Virus record (IMG/VR): IMGVR_UViG_3300030328_001074
Location: 1-47,658 of that record
Length of the DNA stretch: 47,658 nt
DNA from: a virus
Direction: 5' to 3' (one strand)
Made by a program: the position numbers and the translations under genes. Below the pieces are notes generated by a model that saw only the letters and a list, made by a program, of their open reading frames with translations, was not told where the DNA came from and searched no databases. Shown piece by piece: positions 13,552 to 22,778 of this stretch. Every line of letters begins with the position of its first letter. The first letter of the stretch is position 1.

Positions 13552-15767
13552 TGTACGAGCAAAATTTATATAAGATTTTACCCAACTATGTTAAATCTAA
13601 AATTCTAAAAAAGAATAATAGGTATAAAAAATGGGAGTATGGTTACAATGAAGAACACGATTTTATAGTTATCAGTAAATCTGGAATGATTGGTGATGTT
13701 TATGAAATACAAGGTTTAAAGATAGCGTTACCTAAAGAATCAAAAGAAGTTTATAAATTTGATTCTAATAGATGGGAAAGAACTCAACTACCTAAGGTTT
13801 TAAATAAAATTAAAAGTGTTTTCGAGTGGGATAAATATCCTGAAGATTTTAAAGAAAAGTGGTATGATTTTATTGATGAGGAATTTAGAAGACGTGAAGA
13901 AGGCTTTTGGTTTTATAATAAAGGTAAACCTACTTATCTTACAGGCACTCATTACATGTATTTACAATGGAGCAAGATTGATGTTGGACCACCAGATTTT
14001 AGAGAAGCCAATAGACTATTCTTTATATTCTGGGAAGCATGTAAAGCAGATACAAGATGTTACGGGATGTGTTATCTTAAAAACCGTAGATCTGGATTCT
14101 CTTTCATGGCGTCAGGTGAAGTTGTTAATTTAGCTACAATATCAAGTGATTCACGATATGGAATATTATCTAAAACTGGTCCAGATGCTAAGACTATGTT
14201 TACTGACAAGGTTGTACCAATCTCAGTTAATTATCCGTTCTTTTTTAAACCGATTCAAGATGGTATGGATCGACCTAAAACAGAGCTAGCATATAGAGTA
14301 CCAGCTTCTAAATTTACTAGAAGAAAGATTATAACAGGTGAAGTAGCAGAAGAGTTACAAGGTCTTGATACCACTATTGATTGGAAAAATACAGGAGATA
14401 ATAGTTATGATGGTGAAAAATTAAAACTATTAGTACACGATGAATCAGGTAAATGGGAAAGACCCAATAATATATTAAATAACTGGAGAGTTACTAAAAC
14501 ATGTTTACGATTAGGTAGTAGAATTATTGGTAAATGTATGATGGGTAGCACTTCAAACGCCTTAGATAAAGGTGGTGATAATTTTAAGAAATTATATGAA
14601 AGCTCAGACGTTACAAAAAGAAACGCCAATGGACAGACTCGCTCAGGATTATATAGTTTGTTCATACCTATGGAATGGAATTACGAAGGATACATTGATT
14701 CTTATGGCGTACCTGTATTCGAAACCCCAGCTGAACCAAAAGAAGATCCCCATGGTCAAAAAATAAAACTTGGGGTTTTAGATTATTGGAAAAATGAAGT
14801 AGATGGTTTAGCGGATGATCAAGATGCTTTAAATGAATTTTATAGACAATTCCCTAGAACAACTAAACACGCGTTCAGAGATGAATCTAAAAATTCTTTA
14901 TTTAATTTAACTAAGATATACCAACAAATAGATTGGAATTCTGATATATCTAACTCTAATGTTATTACTCAAGGATCATTTCAATGGGTCGGAGGAATAC
15001 AAGATACAGAAGTAAGATTTGTACCTAATAAGAGTGGTAGATTCTATGTTACATGGGTACCACCATCAAGATTACAAAACAATGTTATATTGAAATTAGG
15101 TAAAAAATATCCAGGTAATGAAAGTTTAGGGGCATTTGGTTGTGACCCTTATGATATTTCAGGTACCGTAGATGGTAGAGGATCTAATGGTTCTTTACAT
15201 GGTTTAACTAAATTTAGTATGGAGGATGTTCCTCCTAATCATTTCTTTTTAGAATATATAGCTAGACCACAAACAGCAGAGACATTTTTTGAAGATGTTT
15301 TAATGGCATGCATATTTTACGGGATGCCAATACTTGCAGAAAATAACAAACCTAGACTTTTATATTATTTTAAAAGAAGAGGTTATAGAGGTTTTGCAAT
15401 GAATAGACCAGATAAAATATATAATAAATTATCTGTAACAGAGAGAGAAATAGGTGGAATACCTAATTCAAGTGAAGATATTAAACAAGCTCACGCGGCT
15501 GCTATTGAATCATATATAGACGGTTGTGTTGGTTTATTAGAAAATGGTTCTTATGGAGATACATACTTTCAAAGAACCTTAGATGACTGGGCAAAATTTA
15601 ATATAAATAATAGAACATCACATGATGCTTCTATTAGTTCTGGTTTAGCTCTAATGGCATGCAATAAAAATAAATATAGACCCGTTCCAAAACTTATTAG
15701 ACAACAATATGATTTAGGAATAAAAAAATATGATAACAGAGGTTCTTTATCAAAAATTATAAACTAA
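13551..15767 (+). CDS. terL: Terminase large subunit (TerL)
   Basis: This 738-residue ATPase-nuclease cuts and pumps phage DNA into the prohead. The ATPase half has a Walker A-like segment LKNRRSGFS (residues 176-184, degenerate as in many TerL) and Walker B LLVHDE with Asp297-Glu298. Residues 308-330 (LNNWRVTKTCLRLGSRIIGKCMMG) look like the coupling region. The nuclease half has FGCDP with Asp532, a second acidic region near PILAENNKPRLLYYF and a C-terminal SHDASISSGLALMA, giving the acidic cluster of an RNase H-like fold. The length is at the large end for TerL. It is followed directly by the portal gene, the usual packaging order. Confidence 0.9.
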   Translation: MYEQNLYKILPNYVKSKILKKNNRYKKWEYGYNEEHDFIVISKSGMIGDVYEIQGLKIALPKESKEVYKFDSNRWERTQLPKVLNKIKSVFEWDKYPEDFKEKWYDFIDEEFRRREEGFWFYNKGKPTYLTGTHYMYLQWSKIDVGPPDFREANRLFFIFWEACKADTRCYGMCYLKNRRSGFSFMASGEVVNLATISSDSRYGILSKTGPDAKTMFTDKVVPISVNYPFFFKPIQDGMDRPKTELAYRVPASKFTRRKIITGEVAEELQGLDTTIDWKNTGDNSYDGEKLKLLVHDESGKWERPNNILNNWRVTKTCLRLGSRIIGKCMMGSTSNALDKGGDNFKKLYESSDVTKRNANGQTRSGLYSLFIPMEWNYEGYIDSYGVPVFETPAEPKEDPHGQKIKLGVLDYWKNEVDGLADDQDALNEFYRQFPRTTKHAFRDESKNSLFNLTKIYQQIDWNSDISNSNVITQGSFQWVGGIQDTEVRFVPNKSGRFYVTWVPPSRLQNNVILKLGKKYPGNESLGAFGCDPYDISGTVDGRGSNGSLHGLTKFSMEDVPPNHFFLEYIARPQTAETFFEDVLMACIFYGMPILAENNKPRLLYYFKRRGYRGFAMNRPDKIYNKLSVTEREIGGIPNSSEDIKQAHAAAIESYIDGCVGLLENGSYGDTYFQRTLDDWAKFNINNRTSHDASISSGLALMACNKNKYRPVPKLIRQQYDLGIKKYDNRGSLSKIIN

Positions 15768-18194
15768 ATGAATATAAATTATAATAATAGTATATTTCCT
15801 AGCCAAGTAGTTAGTGATGCAGAGAAATCTAGCATAGAGTATGGAGAGAAAGTTGCTCGTGCTATTGAAAGTGAATGGTTTGCTCAAGGTAGAACAAATG
15901 GTAATAGATACTTAACTACATGGAATAATTATAATCGATTAAGATTATACGCGAGAGGTGAACAACCTACTCAAAAATATAAAGATGAATTATCTATTAA
16001 TGGAGATTTATCTTATCTTAACTTAGACTGGAAACCAGTACCTATTATTTCTAAATTTGTAGACATATTAGTTAACGGTATATCAAATAAAGAATATGAT
16101 ATAAACGCTTTTGCAATTGATCCTCAATCTTTAAACAAAAGAACTAATTATGCTAAAGCTATTGCAACAGATATGTTTGCAAGAGAAAGTATGAATAAAA
16201 TTAATTCTCAATTAGGAATTGATTTAGCTCAAACTCAAATACCTGAAAATGAATTACCTCAAACTATGGAGGAATTAGAACTTCATATGCAGTTGAGTTA
16301 TAAACAAAATATAGAAATAGCTGAAGAAGAAGCTATTGATCAAGTATTAAAACAAAACAAATACGACTTAGTTAAACGTAGAGTTAATTATGATTTAGTA
16401 ACTTGTGGTATTGGTGCAGTTAAAACCAATTTTAATTTAGCAGAAGGAATAACTGTTGACTATGTAGATCCAGCGCACATTGTATATTCTTATACAGAAG
16501 ATCCAAATTTTGAAGATGTATATTATGTTGGAGAAATAAAAGCAATTACTATTCCAGAATTAGCAAAACAATTCCCTGGTATCCCACCTGAAGAATTAAA
16601 GAAAATACAAGCTAATAAAGGTAATAGAAATTATCTTTATGGATATGGAGATTTCGATGAAAATACTGTACAAGTACTTTATTTCGAATATAAAACATAT
16701 AGTGATCAAGTTTTTAAAATAAAAGAAACTCCTAATGGATTATTAAAAGCTCTAGAAAAACCTGATACTTTTAACCCACCTTCAAATGATAATTTTGAGA
16801 GAGTAGGAAGAACTATAGAAGTTTTATATAAAGGAGCTAAAGTGTTAGGAACAAACACAATGTTAGAGTGGAAGTTAGCTGAGAATATGACTAGACCAGC
16901 TGCAGATACTACTAAAGTAGAAATGAATTATGCTATATGTGCTCCTCGTATGTATAAAGGTCGTATTGATTCTACAGTGGGTAGAATAACTGGGTTTGCA
17001 GATATGATCCAATTAACTCATTTAAAGTTACAACAAGTATTAGCTAGAATGGTTCCAGATGGAGTGTTCTTAGATATGGATGGGCTTGCAGAAGTTGATC
17101 TAGGTAATGGTACTAACTATAACCCAGCTGAAGCATTAAACATGTATTTTCAAACTGGTTCTGTAGTAGGTAGATCATTAACACAAGATGGTGAACTAAA
17201 TAGAGGTAAGATACCAGTTCAAGAATTACAAACCTCAGCATCGCAGGCTAAAATAGCTGCTCTTATTCAAACATATAATTATTATATGCAAATGATAAGA
17301 GATGTAACCGGATTAAATGAAGCTAGAGATGGTAGTTTACCAGATAAAGATACTTTAGTCGGAGTACAAAAATTAGCTGCACAACAATCTAATATTGCTA
17401 CTAAACATATAAACAATGCTAGTCTTTATATAACTTTAAGAATCTGTGAAAACATATCTAAAAAAATAGGTGATTTAATTGATTTCCCTCTTACTGCTAA
17501 CGCGTTAAGAAATAGTATATCTATATTTGATACAGAGACATTAAGAGAAATAGATCAATTAAACCTTCATGATTTTGGCATTTTCTTAGATTTAGAGCCA
17601 GATGAAGAAGATAAGCAGATGTTAGAACAAAACATTCAAGTAGCTTTAGCTAGTGGAGGAATTGATTTAGAAGACGCGATAGATATTAGACAAGTACGTA
17701 ATATAAAGTTAGCTAATCAAATGCTAAAATTAAAGCGTAAACAAAAGCAGCAAAGAGAACAAGCTATGCAAGAGCGTCAAATTCAATTGCAAGCTGAAGC
17801 TAATGCTAAAGCAGCTCAACAAGCAGCGGAAGCTGAAGTACAAAAACAACAAGCTCTAGCTGAAAAAGAATTACAAATTGAACAAGGTAAATCTCAATTT
17901 GAAATACAAAGAATGCAAACTGAAGCAGAAATTAAAAGACAGCTTATGGCTGAAGAGTTTAATTATCAAATGCAATTAGAGCAAATGAAAATGCAAGCAG
18001 AGCAAGAAAAAGAAAAAGAAATAGAAGATAGAAAAGATAAAAGAATTCAAATGCAGGGCACTCAACAAAGTGAAATGATAGATCAAAGACAAAATAATCT
18101 ATTACCTGTAGATTTTGAACAACCACAACAACCGTTGTTACCTGGTTTAATAAGTGAACAAGCAGAGCAACAACAACAACAACCAAGTATTTAA
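15768..18194 (+). CDS. Portal protein
   Basis: This 808-residue protein would form the dodecameric DNA channel at the head vertex. It follows terL with no gap, in the standard order. The N-terminal 400 residues are mixed alpha/beta with a wing-like region (KYKDELSINGDLSYLNLDWKPVPIISKFVDILVNGIS). The middle has IQLTHLKLQQVLARMVPDGVFLDMDG and ITGLNEARDGSLPDK, resembling the stem and clip of podovirus portals. From about residue 645 there is a very long Gln-, Lys- and Glu-rich coiled coil of over 100 residues, then a Gln/Pro-rich tail. The length is above typical portals, the excess lying in this coiled extension, which may form a long barrel inside the head. Confidence 0.85.
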   Translation: MNINYNNSIFPSQVVSDAEKSSIEYGEKVARAIESEWFAQGRTNGNRYLTTWNNYNRLRLYARGEQPTQKYKDELSINGDLSYLNLDWKPVPIISKFVDILVNGISNKEYDINAFAIDPQSLNKRTNYAKAIATDMFARESMNKINSQLGIDLAQTQIPENELPQTMEELELHMQLSYKQNIEIAEEEAIDQVLKQNKYDLVKRRVNYDLVTCGIGAVKTNFNLAEGITVDYVDPAHIVYSYTEDPNFEDVYYVGEIKAITIPELAKQFPGIPPEELKKIQANKGNRNYLYGYGDFDENTVQVLYFEYKTYSDQVFKIKETPNGLLKALEKPDTFNPPSNDNFERVGRTIEVLYKGAKVLGTNTMLEWKLAENMTRPAADTTKVEMNYAICAPRMYKGRIDSTVGRITGFADMIQLTHLKLQQVLARMVPDGVFLDMDGLAEVDLGNGTNYNPAEALNMYFQTGSVVGRSLTQDGELNRGKIPVQELQTSASQAKIAALIQTYNYYMQMIRDVTGLNEARDGSLPDKDTLVGVQKLAAQQSNIATKHINNASLYITLRICENISKKIGDLIDFPLTANALRNSISIFDTETLREIDQLNLHDFGIFLDLEPDEEDKQMLEQNIQVALASGGIDLEDAIDIRQVRNIKLANQMLKLKRKQKQQREQAMQERQIQLQAEANAKAAQQAAEAEVQKQQALAEKELQIEQGKSQFEIQRMQTEAEIKRQLMAEEFNYQMQLEQMKMQAEQEKEKEIEDRKDKRIQMQGTQQSEMIDQRQNNLLPVDFEQPQQPLLPGLISEQAEQQQQQPSI

Positions 18195-18223
18195 TAACTA
18201 TTTAATTATATTATATTATGGCA
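18195..18223 (+). promoter_or_regulatory. 29-base leader, copy 1 (scaffold gene)
   Basis: These 29 bases, including the ATG-GCA start of the scaffold-like gene, are identical to 20944-20972 at the start of another head gene. No Shine-Dalgarno site is present. It may be a shared initiation leader or an RNA-binding site. Confidence 0.6.
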
Positions 18224-19441
18224 GAACAAAAAGCGGCCGTAGAGGTCAAACAAGAAGGTGATTTTAAAATAAAAACACCTAAGCGTAAAGCTAAAAATTT
18301 AGGAAAATCAAGTGATGAACTTGTAAAAGTAGATTTCACAAAACCAGAAGCACAAGGAGAAGTAGTTCCTGATGTGGTAAAACTGGATTTAACAAAAGAA
18401 ACAGAAACAGATGCCGTTCAAACACCAAAGACAGATGTGGGCGATGCTCCTATCGAAGAACAAAAAGACAGTGAAGACAGCAAAGGATTGGTTGAAGAAG
18501 TACGGGAAACCGAACAAAAAGTAGACACTCCTATTGAAGAAATTGTAGAATCTACACCAGAAAAAATTGAAGAAATTCAAAAAGAAGTACATGAATCTAT
18601 TGTAGAACAACCTAAGTTACCAGAAAATGTAGATAAACTAGTAAAGTTTATGGACGAAACTGGAGGTACAGTAGAAGATTATGTAAAACTTAATAGAGAT
18701 TATAGTAATCTAGATGATGATTCATTACTAAGAGAGTATTATAATCAAACTAAACCACATTTATCATCAGAAGAAATATCTTTTTTGATTGAAGATAATT
18801 TTCAGGTAGATGAGGATTTAGACGAAACAAAAGATATACGTAGAAAAAAACTAGCTTATAAAGAAGCTGTTGCTACCGCTAAAAAAGACTTAGAAACTTT
18901 AAAAACTAAGTATTACGCTGATATAAAACAGCGTCCAGGTGTTAATCAAGAGCAACAAAAAGCAGTAGATTTTTTCAACCGTTACAATAAACAGCAGGAA
19001 GAGGCCAAGAAAGCTCAACAAGATTTTGTAAATAAAACTAACACTCATTTTAGTGATGAATTCAAAGGTTTTGATTATTCAGTAGGAGAGAAGAAGTTTA
19101 GATATAAAGTAAATGAGCCTTCAAAGGTAGCTAATTCGCAAACTGATATAAACAACTTTATAGGTAAGTTTACTGATAAAGATGGTAATTTAATAGATCA
19201 TGCGGGTTATCACAAAGCTCTTTATGCTGCGATGAACACAGATAAACTAGTTCAACATTTTTATGAACAAGGAAAAGCTGATGGTGTTAAAGACATCGTA
19301 CAAAAATCCAAGAACCCATCTAAAGAAACACCGAGGCAAGTTGCCAGTGGGGATGTTTTTGTAGGAGGAATAAAAGTTAAGTCAATTAGTGGAGCCGATT
19401 CATCAAAATTAAAAATCAAAAAACGAACATTTAATAATTAA
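18218..19441 (+). CDS. Putative scaffolding protein
   Basis: This 407-residue protein is very highly charged, with Glu/Lys/Asp repeats over residues 1-130 and low complexity (ETETDAVQTPKTDVGDAPIEEQKDSEDS). The middle (residues 130-230) has helices such as NVDKLVKFMDETGGTVEDYVKLNRDY and IRRKKLAYKEAVATAKKDLETLKTKYY. The C-terminal 60 residues end in a basic segment (KSISGADSSKLKIKKRTFNN), the usual place for coat-binding in scaffolds. It sits between portal and major capsid gene, the expected position. The start is preceded by the shared 29-base leader. An internal scaffold removed during maturation is the best call. Confidence 0.7.
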   Translation: MAEQKAAVEVKQEGDFKIKTPKRKAKNLGKSSDELVKVDFTKPEAQGEVVPDVVKLDLTKETETDAVQTPKTDVGDAPIEEQKDSEDSKGLVEEVRETEQKVDTPIEEIVESTPEKIEEIQKEVHESIVEQPKLPENVDKLVKFMDETGGTVEDYVKLNRDYSNLDDDSLLREYYNQTKPHLSSEEISFLIEDNFQVDEDLDETKDIRRKKLAYKEAVATAKKDLETLKTKYYADIKQRPGVNQEQQKAVDFFNRYNKQQEEAKKAQQDFVNKTNTHFSDEFKGFDYSVGEKKFRYKVNEPSKVANSQTDINNFIGKFTDKDGNLIDHAGYHKALYAAMNTDKLVQHFYEQGKADGVKDIVQKSKNPSKETPRQVASGDVFVGGIKVKSISGADSSKLKIKKRTFNN

Positions 19442-19452
19442 AATTAGAAATA

Positions 19453-20895
19453 ATGGCTTTAACCCCACAATTCGGTACGATAGTACCTAGTCAATCTCAA
19501 GAGATCTTGGCTTCAAACTATCTACAATGGACTAACAACGGGGCCGCTAACTTCGCAGATTTCGCGCAACAATATTTGCCTGAGATTTATGAACAAGAAG
19601 TTGAAAGATATGGTAATAGAACTTTATCTGGATTCTTAAGAATGGTAGGCGCTGAGTTACCCATGACATCTGACCAAGTAATCTGGTCTGAACAAAATAG
19701 ATTACATATTGCGTATGATAACTGTACATTTGCTGCTAACGTTGTAAACGTTAACCCAGGTGCACTTGCTACTATCCAAAACGTTATCTCTGTAGGAGCT
19801 ACTGTAGTTCTTATGGATGACTTTGGTGCTGAAGTAAAATGCTACGTAAGCGCTTCTGATCCACAAAACGCAGGTGGTGCTCCGGCAATCAACCAAGTTA
19901 CATGTTTACCTTATACAGCAGCTACTATCGCAGGAGCTGGTTTAGCAGGTGCATTAAAACTATTCGTTTATGGTTCTGAATATGCTAAAGGATCTACAAC
20001 TCCTAACTACGCAGTCGGTAACGGCGGTTATGTAAGTGTTGAGCCTTCTTTCACGCAATTTAACAACAACCCTATCATCATTAGAAACAAATACGTTGTA
20101 AATGGTTCTGATATGGCACAAATCGGTTGGGTAGAAGTTGCTACTGAAGATGGAACTGGTGGATACTTATGGTATTTAAAAGCTGAGTCTGAAACAAGAC
20201 TTAGATTCGAAGATTATTTAGAAATGTCTGTAGTAGAAGGTGAGCTTGCTACTGGTGCAGCACCTGCTGGAGTACCTGGAGGTACAGAAGGTATGTTTGC
20301 TGCGATCCAAAACGGCGGTAACGTCTCAGTTGGATTTAGCGCTGCTTCTGGTATAGGAGATTTCGATGATATTCTTAGAAACCTGGATACTCAGGGAGCT
20401 ATCGAAGAAAACATGTTATTCTTAAATAGAGAAACTGCTCTAGCTTTTGATGATATGTTAGCTGGTATCTCTGCTGGTAGTGCAGGTGGTACTGCGTTTG
20501 GTTTATTTGAAAACTCAGAAGAAATGGCTTTAAACTTAGGTTTTAGTGGTTTCAGAAGAGGTTCTTACGACTTCTATAAAACAGATTGGAAATATCTTAA
20601 CGACGCTTCTACGCGTGGTGGTATGACTGGTCCTGCTTCTATCGAAGGTGTATTAATACCAGCTGGTACAACTACAGTTTATGATCAAATTCTTGGTACT
20701 AACATTAGACGTCCTTTCTTACACGTAAGATATAGAGCGTCTCAAGGTGATGACAGAAGAATGAAGTCTTGGTTAACAGGTTCTGCTGGTGGAGCATTCA
20801 CTAGTGATCTTGATGCTATGGAAGTAAACTTCCTTTCAGAAAGATGTCTTGTTACTCAAGCAAGAAACAATTTCGTTTTATTCCAAGGAATATAA
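19453..20895 (+). CDS. Major capsid protein
   Basis: This 480-residue protein is the probable major coat protein, HK97-fold inferred. The N-terminus (PQFGTIVPSQSQEILASNYLQWTNNG) is followed by an extended arm and helix (IYEQEVERYGNRTLSGFLRMVGAELPM), then large beta-rich domains and a Gly/Ala-rich loop; the C-terminus carries RRPFLHVRYRASQGDDRRMKSWLTGSAGGAF. Codon use leans to C-ending codons (aac, ttc, gac), unlike neighbouring genes, as in the 8419 gene, consistent with the most abundant product. It follows the scaffold gene and is closed by a strong hairpin terminator at 20907. Confidence 0.85.
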   Translation: MALTPQFGTIVPSQSQEILASNYLQWTNNGAANFADFAQQYLPEIYEQEVERYGNRTLSGFLRMVGAELPMTSDQVIWSEQNRLHIAYDNCTFAANVVNVNPGALATIQNVISVGATVVLMDDFGAEVKCYVSASDPQNAGGAPAINQVTCLPYTAATIAGAGLAGALKLFVYGSEYAKGSTTPNYAVGNGGYVSVEPSFTQFNNNPIIIRNKYVVNGSDMAQIGWVEVATEDGTGGYLWYLKAESETRLRFEDYLEMSVVEGELATGAAPAGVPGGTEGMFAAIQNGGNVSVGFSAASGIGDFDDILRNLDTQGAIEENMLFLNRETALAFDDMLAGISAGSAGGTAFGLFENSEEMALNLGFSGFRRGSYDFYKTDWKYLNDASTRGGMTGPASIEGVLIPAGTTTVYDQILGTNIRRPFLHVRYRASQGDDRRMKSWLTGSAGGAFTSDLDAMEVNFLSERCLVTQARNNFVLFQGI

Positions 20896-20906
20896 CATTG
20901 TTTAAT

Positions 20907-20944
20907 AAGGTAAGGGTGCTTCGGCACCCAATACCTTTATTTTT
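20907..20944 (+). terminator. Strong intrinsic terminator after the capsid gene
   Basis: A perfect GC stem gggtgc/gcaccc (20914-20919 with 20924-20929) encloses a ttcg tetraloop and is extended by aaggta/tacctt (20907-20912 with 20932-20937), followed by a T-rich tail. It should end or attenuate transcription after the capsid gene and limit expression of the downstream genes. Confidence 0.88.
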
Positions 20945-20972
20945 AACTATTTAATTATATTATATTATGGCA
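20944..20972 (+). promoter_or_regulatory. 29-base leader, copy 2
   Basis: This stretch is identical over 29 bases to 18195-18223, ending in ATG-GCA. It lies right after the terminator and may include a restart promoter or an initiation element shared by the two genes. Confidence 0.6.
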
Positions 20973-21782
20973 AAAGAAGAAAAAGAAATGGTTGTAGAAG
21001 CTCCTGTTAAGGTAGCACAACCTAAAAAAATACCAGTTAAAAAAGATAGCTGGGAAATAAAAGATAGACAATATTATCTTGCAGGAGGTAAAGAACCTCT
21101 AACATTAACTATTCCAGGTAGACATACAGCCAAGCATCCTTTATTATGGTTTGATACATCTACTAATACTCAAAGAGAAATTAGATATGCAACTAATCAA
21201 AACTCTATATTTGTTGATGAACAAAAAGGAGAAGTTACATTAGGTCATATTACTTTTAGAGATGGAACTTTAAATGTTCCTAAAGAACAAGTAGCATTAC
21301 AAAAGTTACTTTCTCTATATCACCCAATGCGTGATAAGAGGTATCATGAAAGAAAACCAGTAATGGAAGCAGCTAGTGAATTAGATCAAATGGAATGGGA
21401 AATTGATGCGTTGAACGCTGCAAGAAATATGGATATAGATAAACAAGAGGCAATTCTAAGAGTAGAAATTGGTTCAAAAGTAACCTCTTTAAGTTCTAAA
21501 GAAGTTAGAAGAGATGTTATTCGTTTAGCTAAAATAAATCCACAATTATTTTTACAGTTAGCACAAGATGAAAACGTAGAATTAAGGAATTTTGTAATCA
21601 AAGCATGTGAAGAAGATATTATATATTTATCACAAGATCAAAGAAGTTTCCATTGGGCAACAAATGATAGAAAGTTGATGACAATACCTTTTGACGAAAA
21701 TCCTTATTCAGCTATGGCTTCATTTATGAAAACAGATGAAGGTGTAGAAATATATAAGTCTATCGAAAAAAGATGGAAATAA
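20967..21782 (+). CDS. Head-completion or structural protein of unknown function
   Basis: This 271-residue protein has an acidic and Lys/Pro-rich start (KEEKEMVVEAPVKVAQPKKIP), then a beta-rich segment (ITFRDGTLNVPKEQ) and two long helical parts (MEAASELDQMEWEIDALNAARN; RRDVIRLAKINPQLFLQLAQDENVELR). It sits between the capsid gene and connector genes, flanked by hairpins on both sides, so it is probably transcribed at a distinct level. No family is recognised. A head-completion, vertex or connector protein is likely from position; the shared leader with the scaffold gene hints at coordinated expression. Confidence 0.5.
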   Translation: MAKEEKEMVVEAPVKVAQPKKIPVKKDSWEIKDRQYYLAGGKEPLTLTIPGRHTAKHPLLWFDTSTNTQREIRYATNQNSIFVDEQKGEVTLGHITFRDGTLNVPKEQVALQKLLSLYHPMRDKRYHERKPVMEAASELDQMEWEIDALNAARNMDIDKQEAILRVEIGSKVTSLSSKEVRRDVIRLAKINPQLFLQLAQDENVELRNFVIKACEEDIIYLSQDQRSFHWATNDRKLMTIPFDENPYSAMASFMKTDEGVEIYKSIEKRWK

Positions 21783-21790
21783 ACACTAAA

Positions 21791-21823
21791 TAATATAGGG
21801 CGGATCCGTCCGCCCATATATTA
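21791..21823 (+). terminator. Strong hairpin, possible attenuator
   Basis: A 7-bp GC stem gggcgga/tccgccc (21798-21804 with 21809-21815, loop tccg) is extended by taatata/tatatta (21791-21797 with 21817-21823). There is no T-run after it, so it may be a weak terminator, an attenuator or an mRNA-end stabiliser before the connector genes. Confidence 0.55.
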
Positions 21824-21839
21824 AATTAATAAGAATATA

Positions 21840-22775
21840 ATGGCAGTAAACGTAGATATAGTTTATAAAACGGTTTTATTAATCCTTAACCAACAACAAA
21901 GAGGGTATATGACACCTGATGAGTTCAATAAAGTTGCAACACAAGTTCAACTTACTATGTTTGAGAGTTACGCCAGTGATTTAAATCAACAATATAGGTT
22001 AGCACAGAACGATACTGAATACGCTAATCGTGTTAAAAATATTGAAGAAAAGTTAGAAGCATTTCAAACTATAGGAGCAGCAACGTTTAATACAGATCAC
22101 TTTGTATTACCTACAACTAGCACGACTTCTACAGCTTCTCAAACTTTTCAAGGAAACCCTCCAGTAGATGGCGCAGCTAGTTCATTTACTGTAACAAACT
22201 GGGATACTTCACAAAACTCTGGAGCACTTGTTAAAGTTATTAAAGATGGTGATGCGTTAGCGTCTCCAGCAGGTTATAACTTTGATGCTTCATCAAATAT
22301 ATTAACAATGGCGGCTGTTCCTATTGTAGGATCAGTTATAACCATTGAATTATATCCAGTAGATTTTTATAGATTAGGTACAGTAATTTATAAAGGATCT
22401 AAAATAGCAGATTATGTACAAAGAAATGAGTTGACACAACTATTACTTTCCCCGTTAACTCAACCTTCAACTAATTTTCCCTTATATTTATATGAAGATA
22501 GTAAACTTTATGTATATCCTACTACTATACAGAGTGATATAACTGTGTCTTATTTAAAGAGACCTAACAATGTAGTATGGGGTTATACCACTGGAGCATT
22601 GGGCCAATATGTATATTCTCCAGATTCCTCAACACAATTTGGATTAGATATAAGTGAACAAACTGAAATTATAACTAGAGTTTTAGCTTATGCTGGAGTT
22701 ATAATAAATGATCCTACTATAGTTCAAGTAGCATCACAAGAAGTAGCAAGTGAAGATAATAATGAAAAAACTTAA
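21840..22775 (+). CDS. Head-tail connector / ring protein
   Basis: This 311-residue protein begins with a helix-rich domain (VDIVYKTVLLILNQQQRGYMTPDEFNKVATQVQLTMFESYASDLNQQYR) typical of ring or adaptor proteins. It continues with a Ser/Thr-rich insert (residues 95-180) of about 80 residues that looks like an added beta domain (DGAASSFTVTNWDTS; LASPAGYNFDAS). The C-terminal third is mixed (LPLYLYEDSKLYVYPTTIQSDITVSYLKRP) and ends helical. It follows the head block and leads into the tail genes, so a connector or ring function is inferred from order and size. The exact family was not recognised. Confidence 0.6.
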   Translation: MAVNVDIVYKTVLLILNQQQRGYMTPDEFNKVATQVQLTMFESYASDLNQQYRLAQNDTEYANRVKNIEEKLEAFQTIGAATFNTDHFVLPTTSTTSTASQTFQGNPPVDGAASSFTVTNWDTSQNSGALVKVIKDGDALASPAGYNFDASSNILTMAAVPIVGSVITIELYPVDFYRLGTVIYKGSKIADYVQRNELTQLLLSPLTQPSTNFPLYLYEDSKLYVYPTTIQSDITVSYLKRPNNVVWGYTTGALGQYVYSPDSSTQFGLDISEQTEIITRVLAYAGVIINDPTIVQVASQEVASEDNNEKT

Positions 22776-22778
22776 TAA

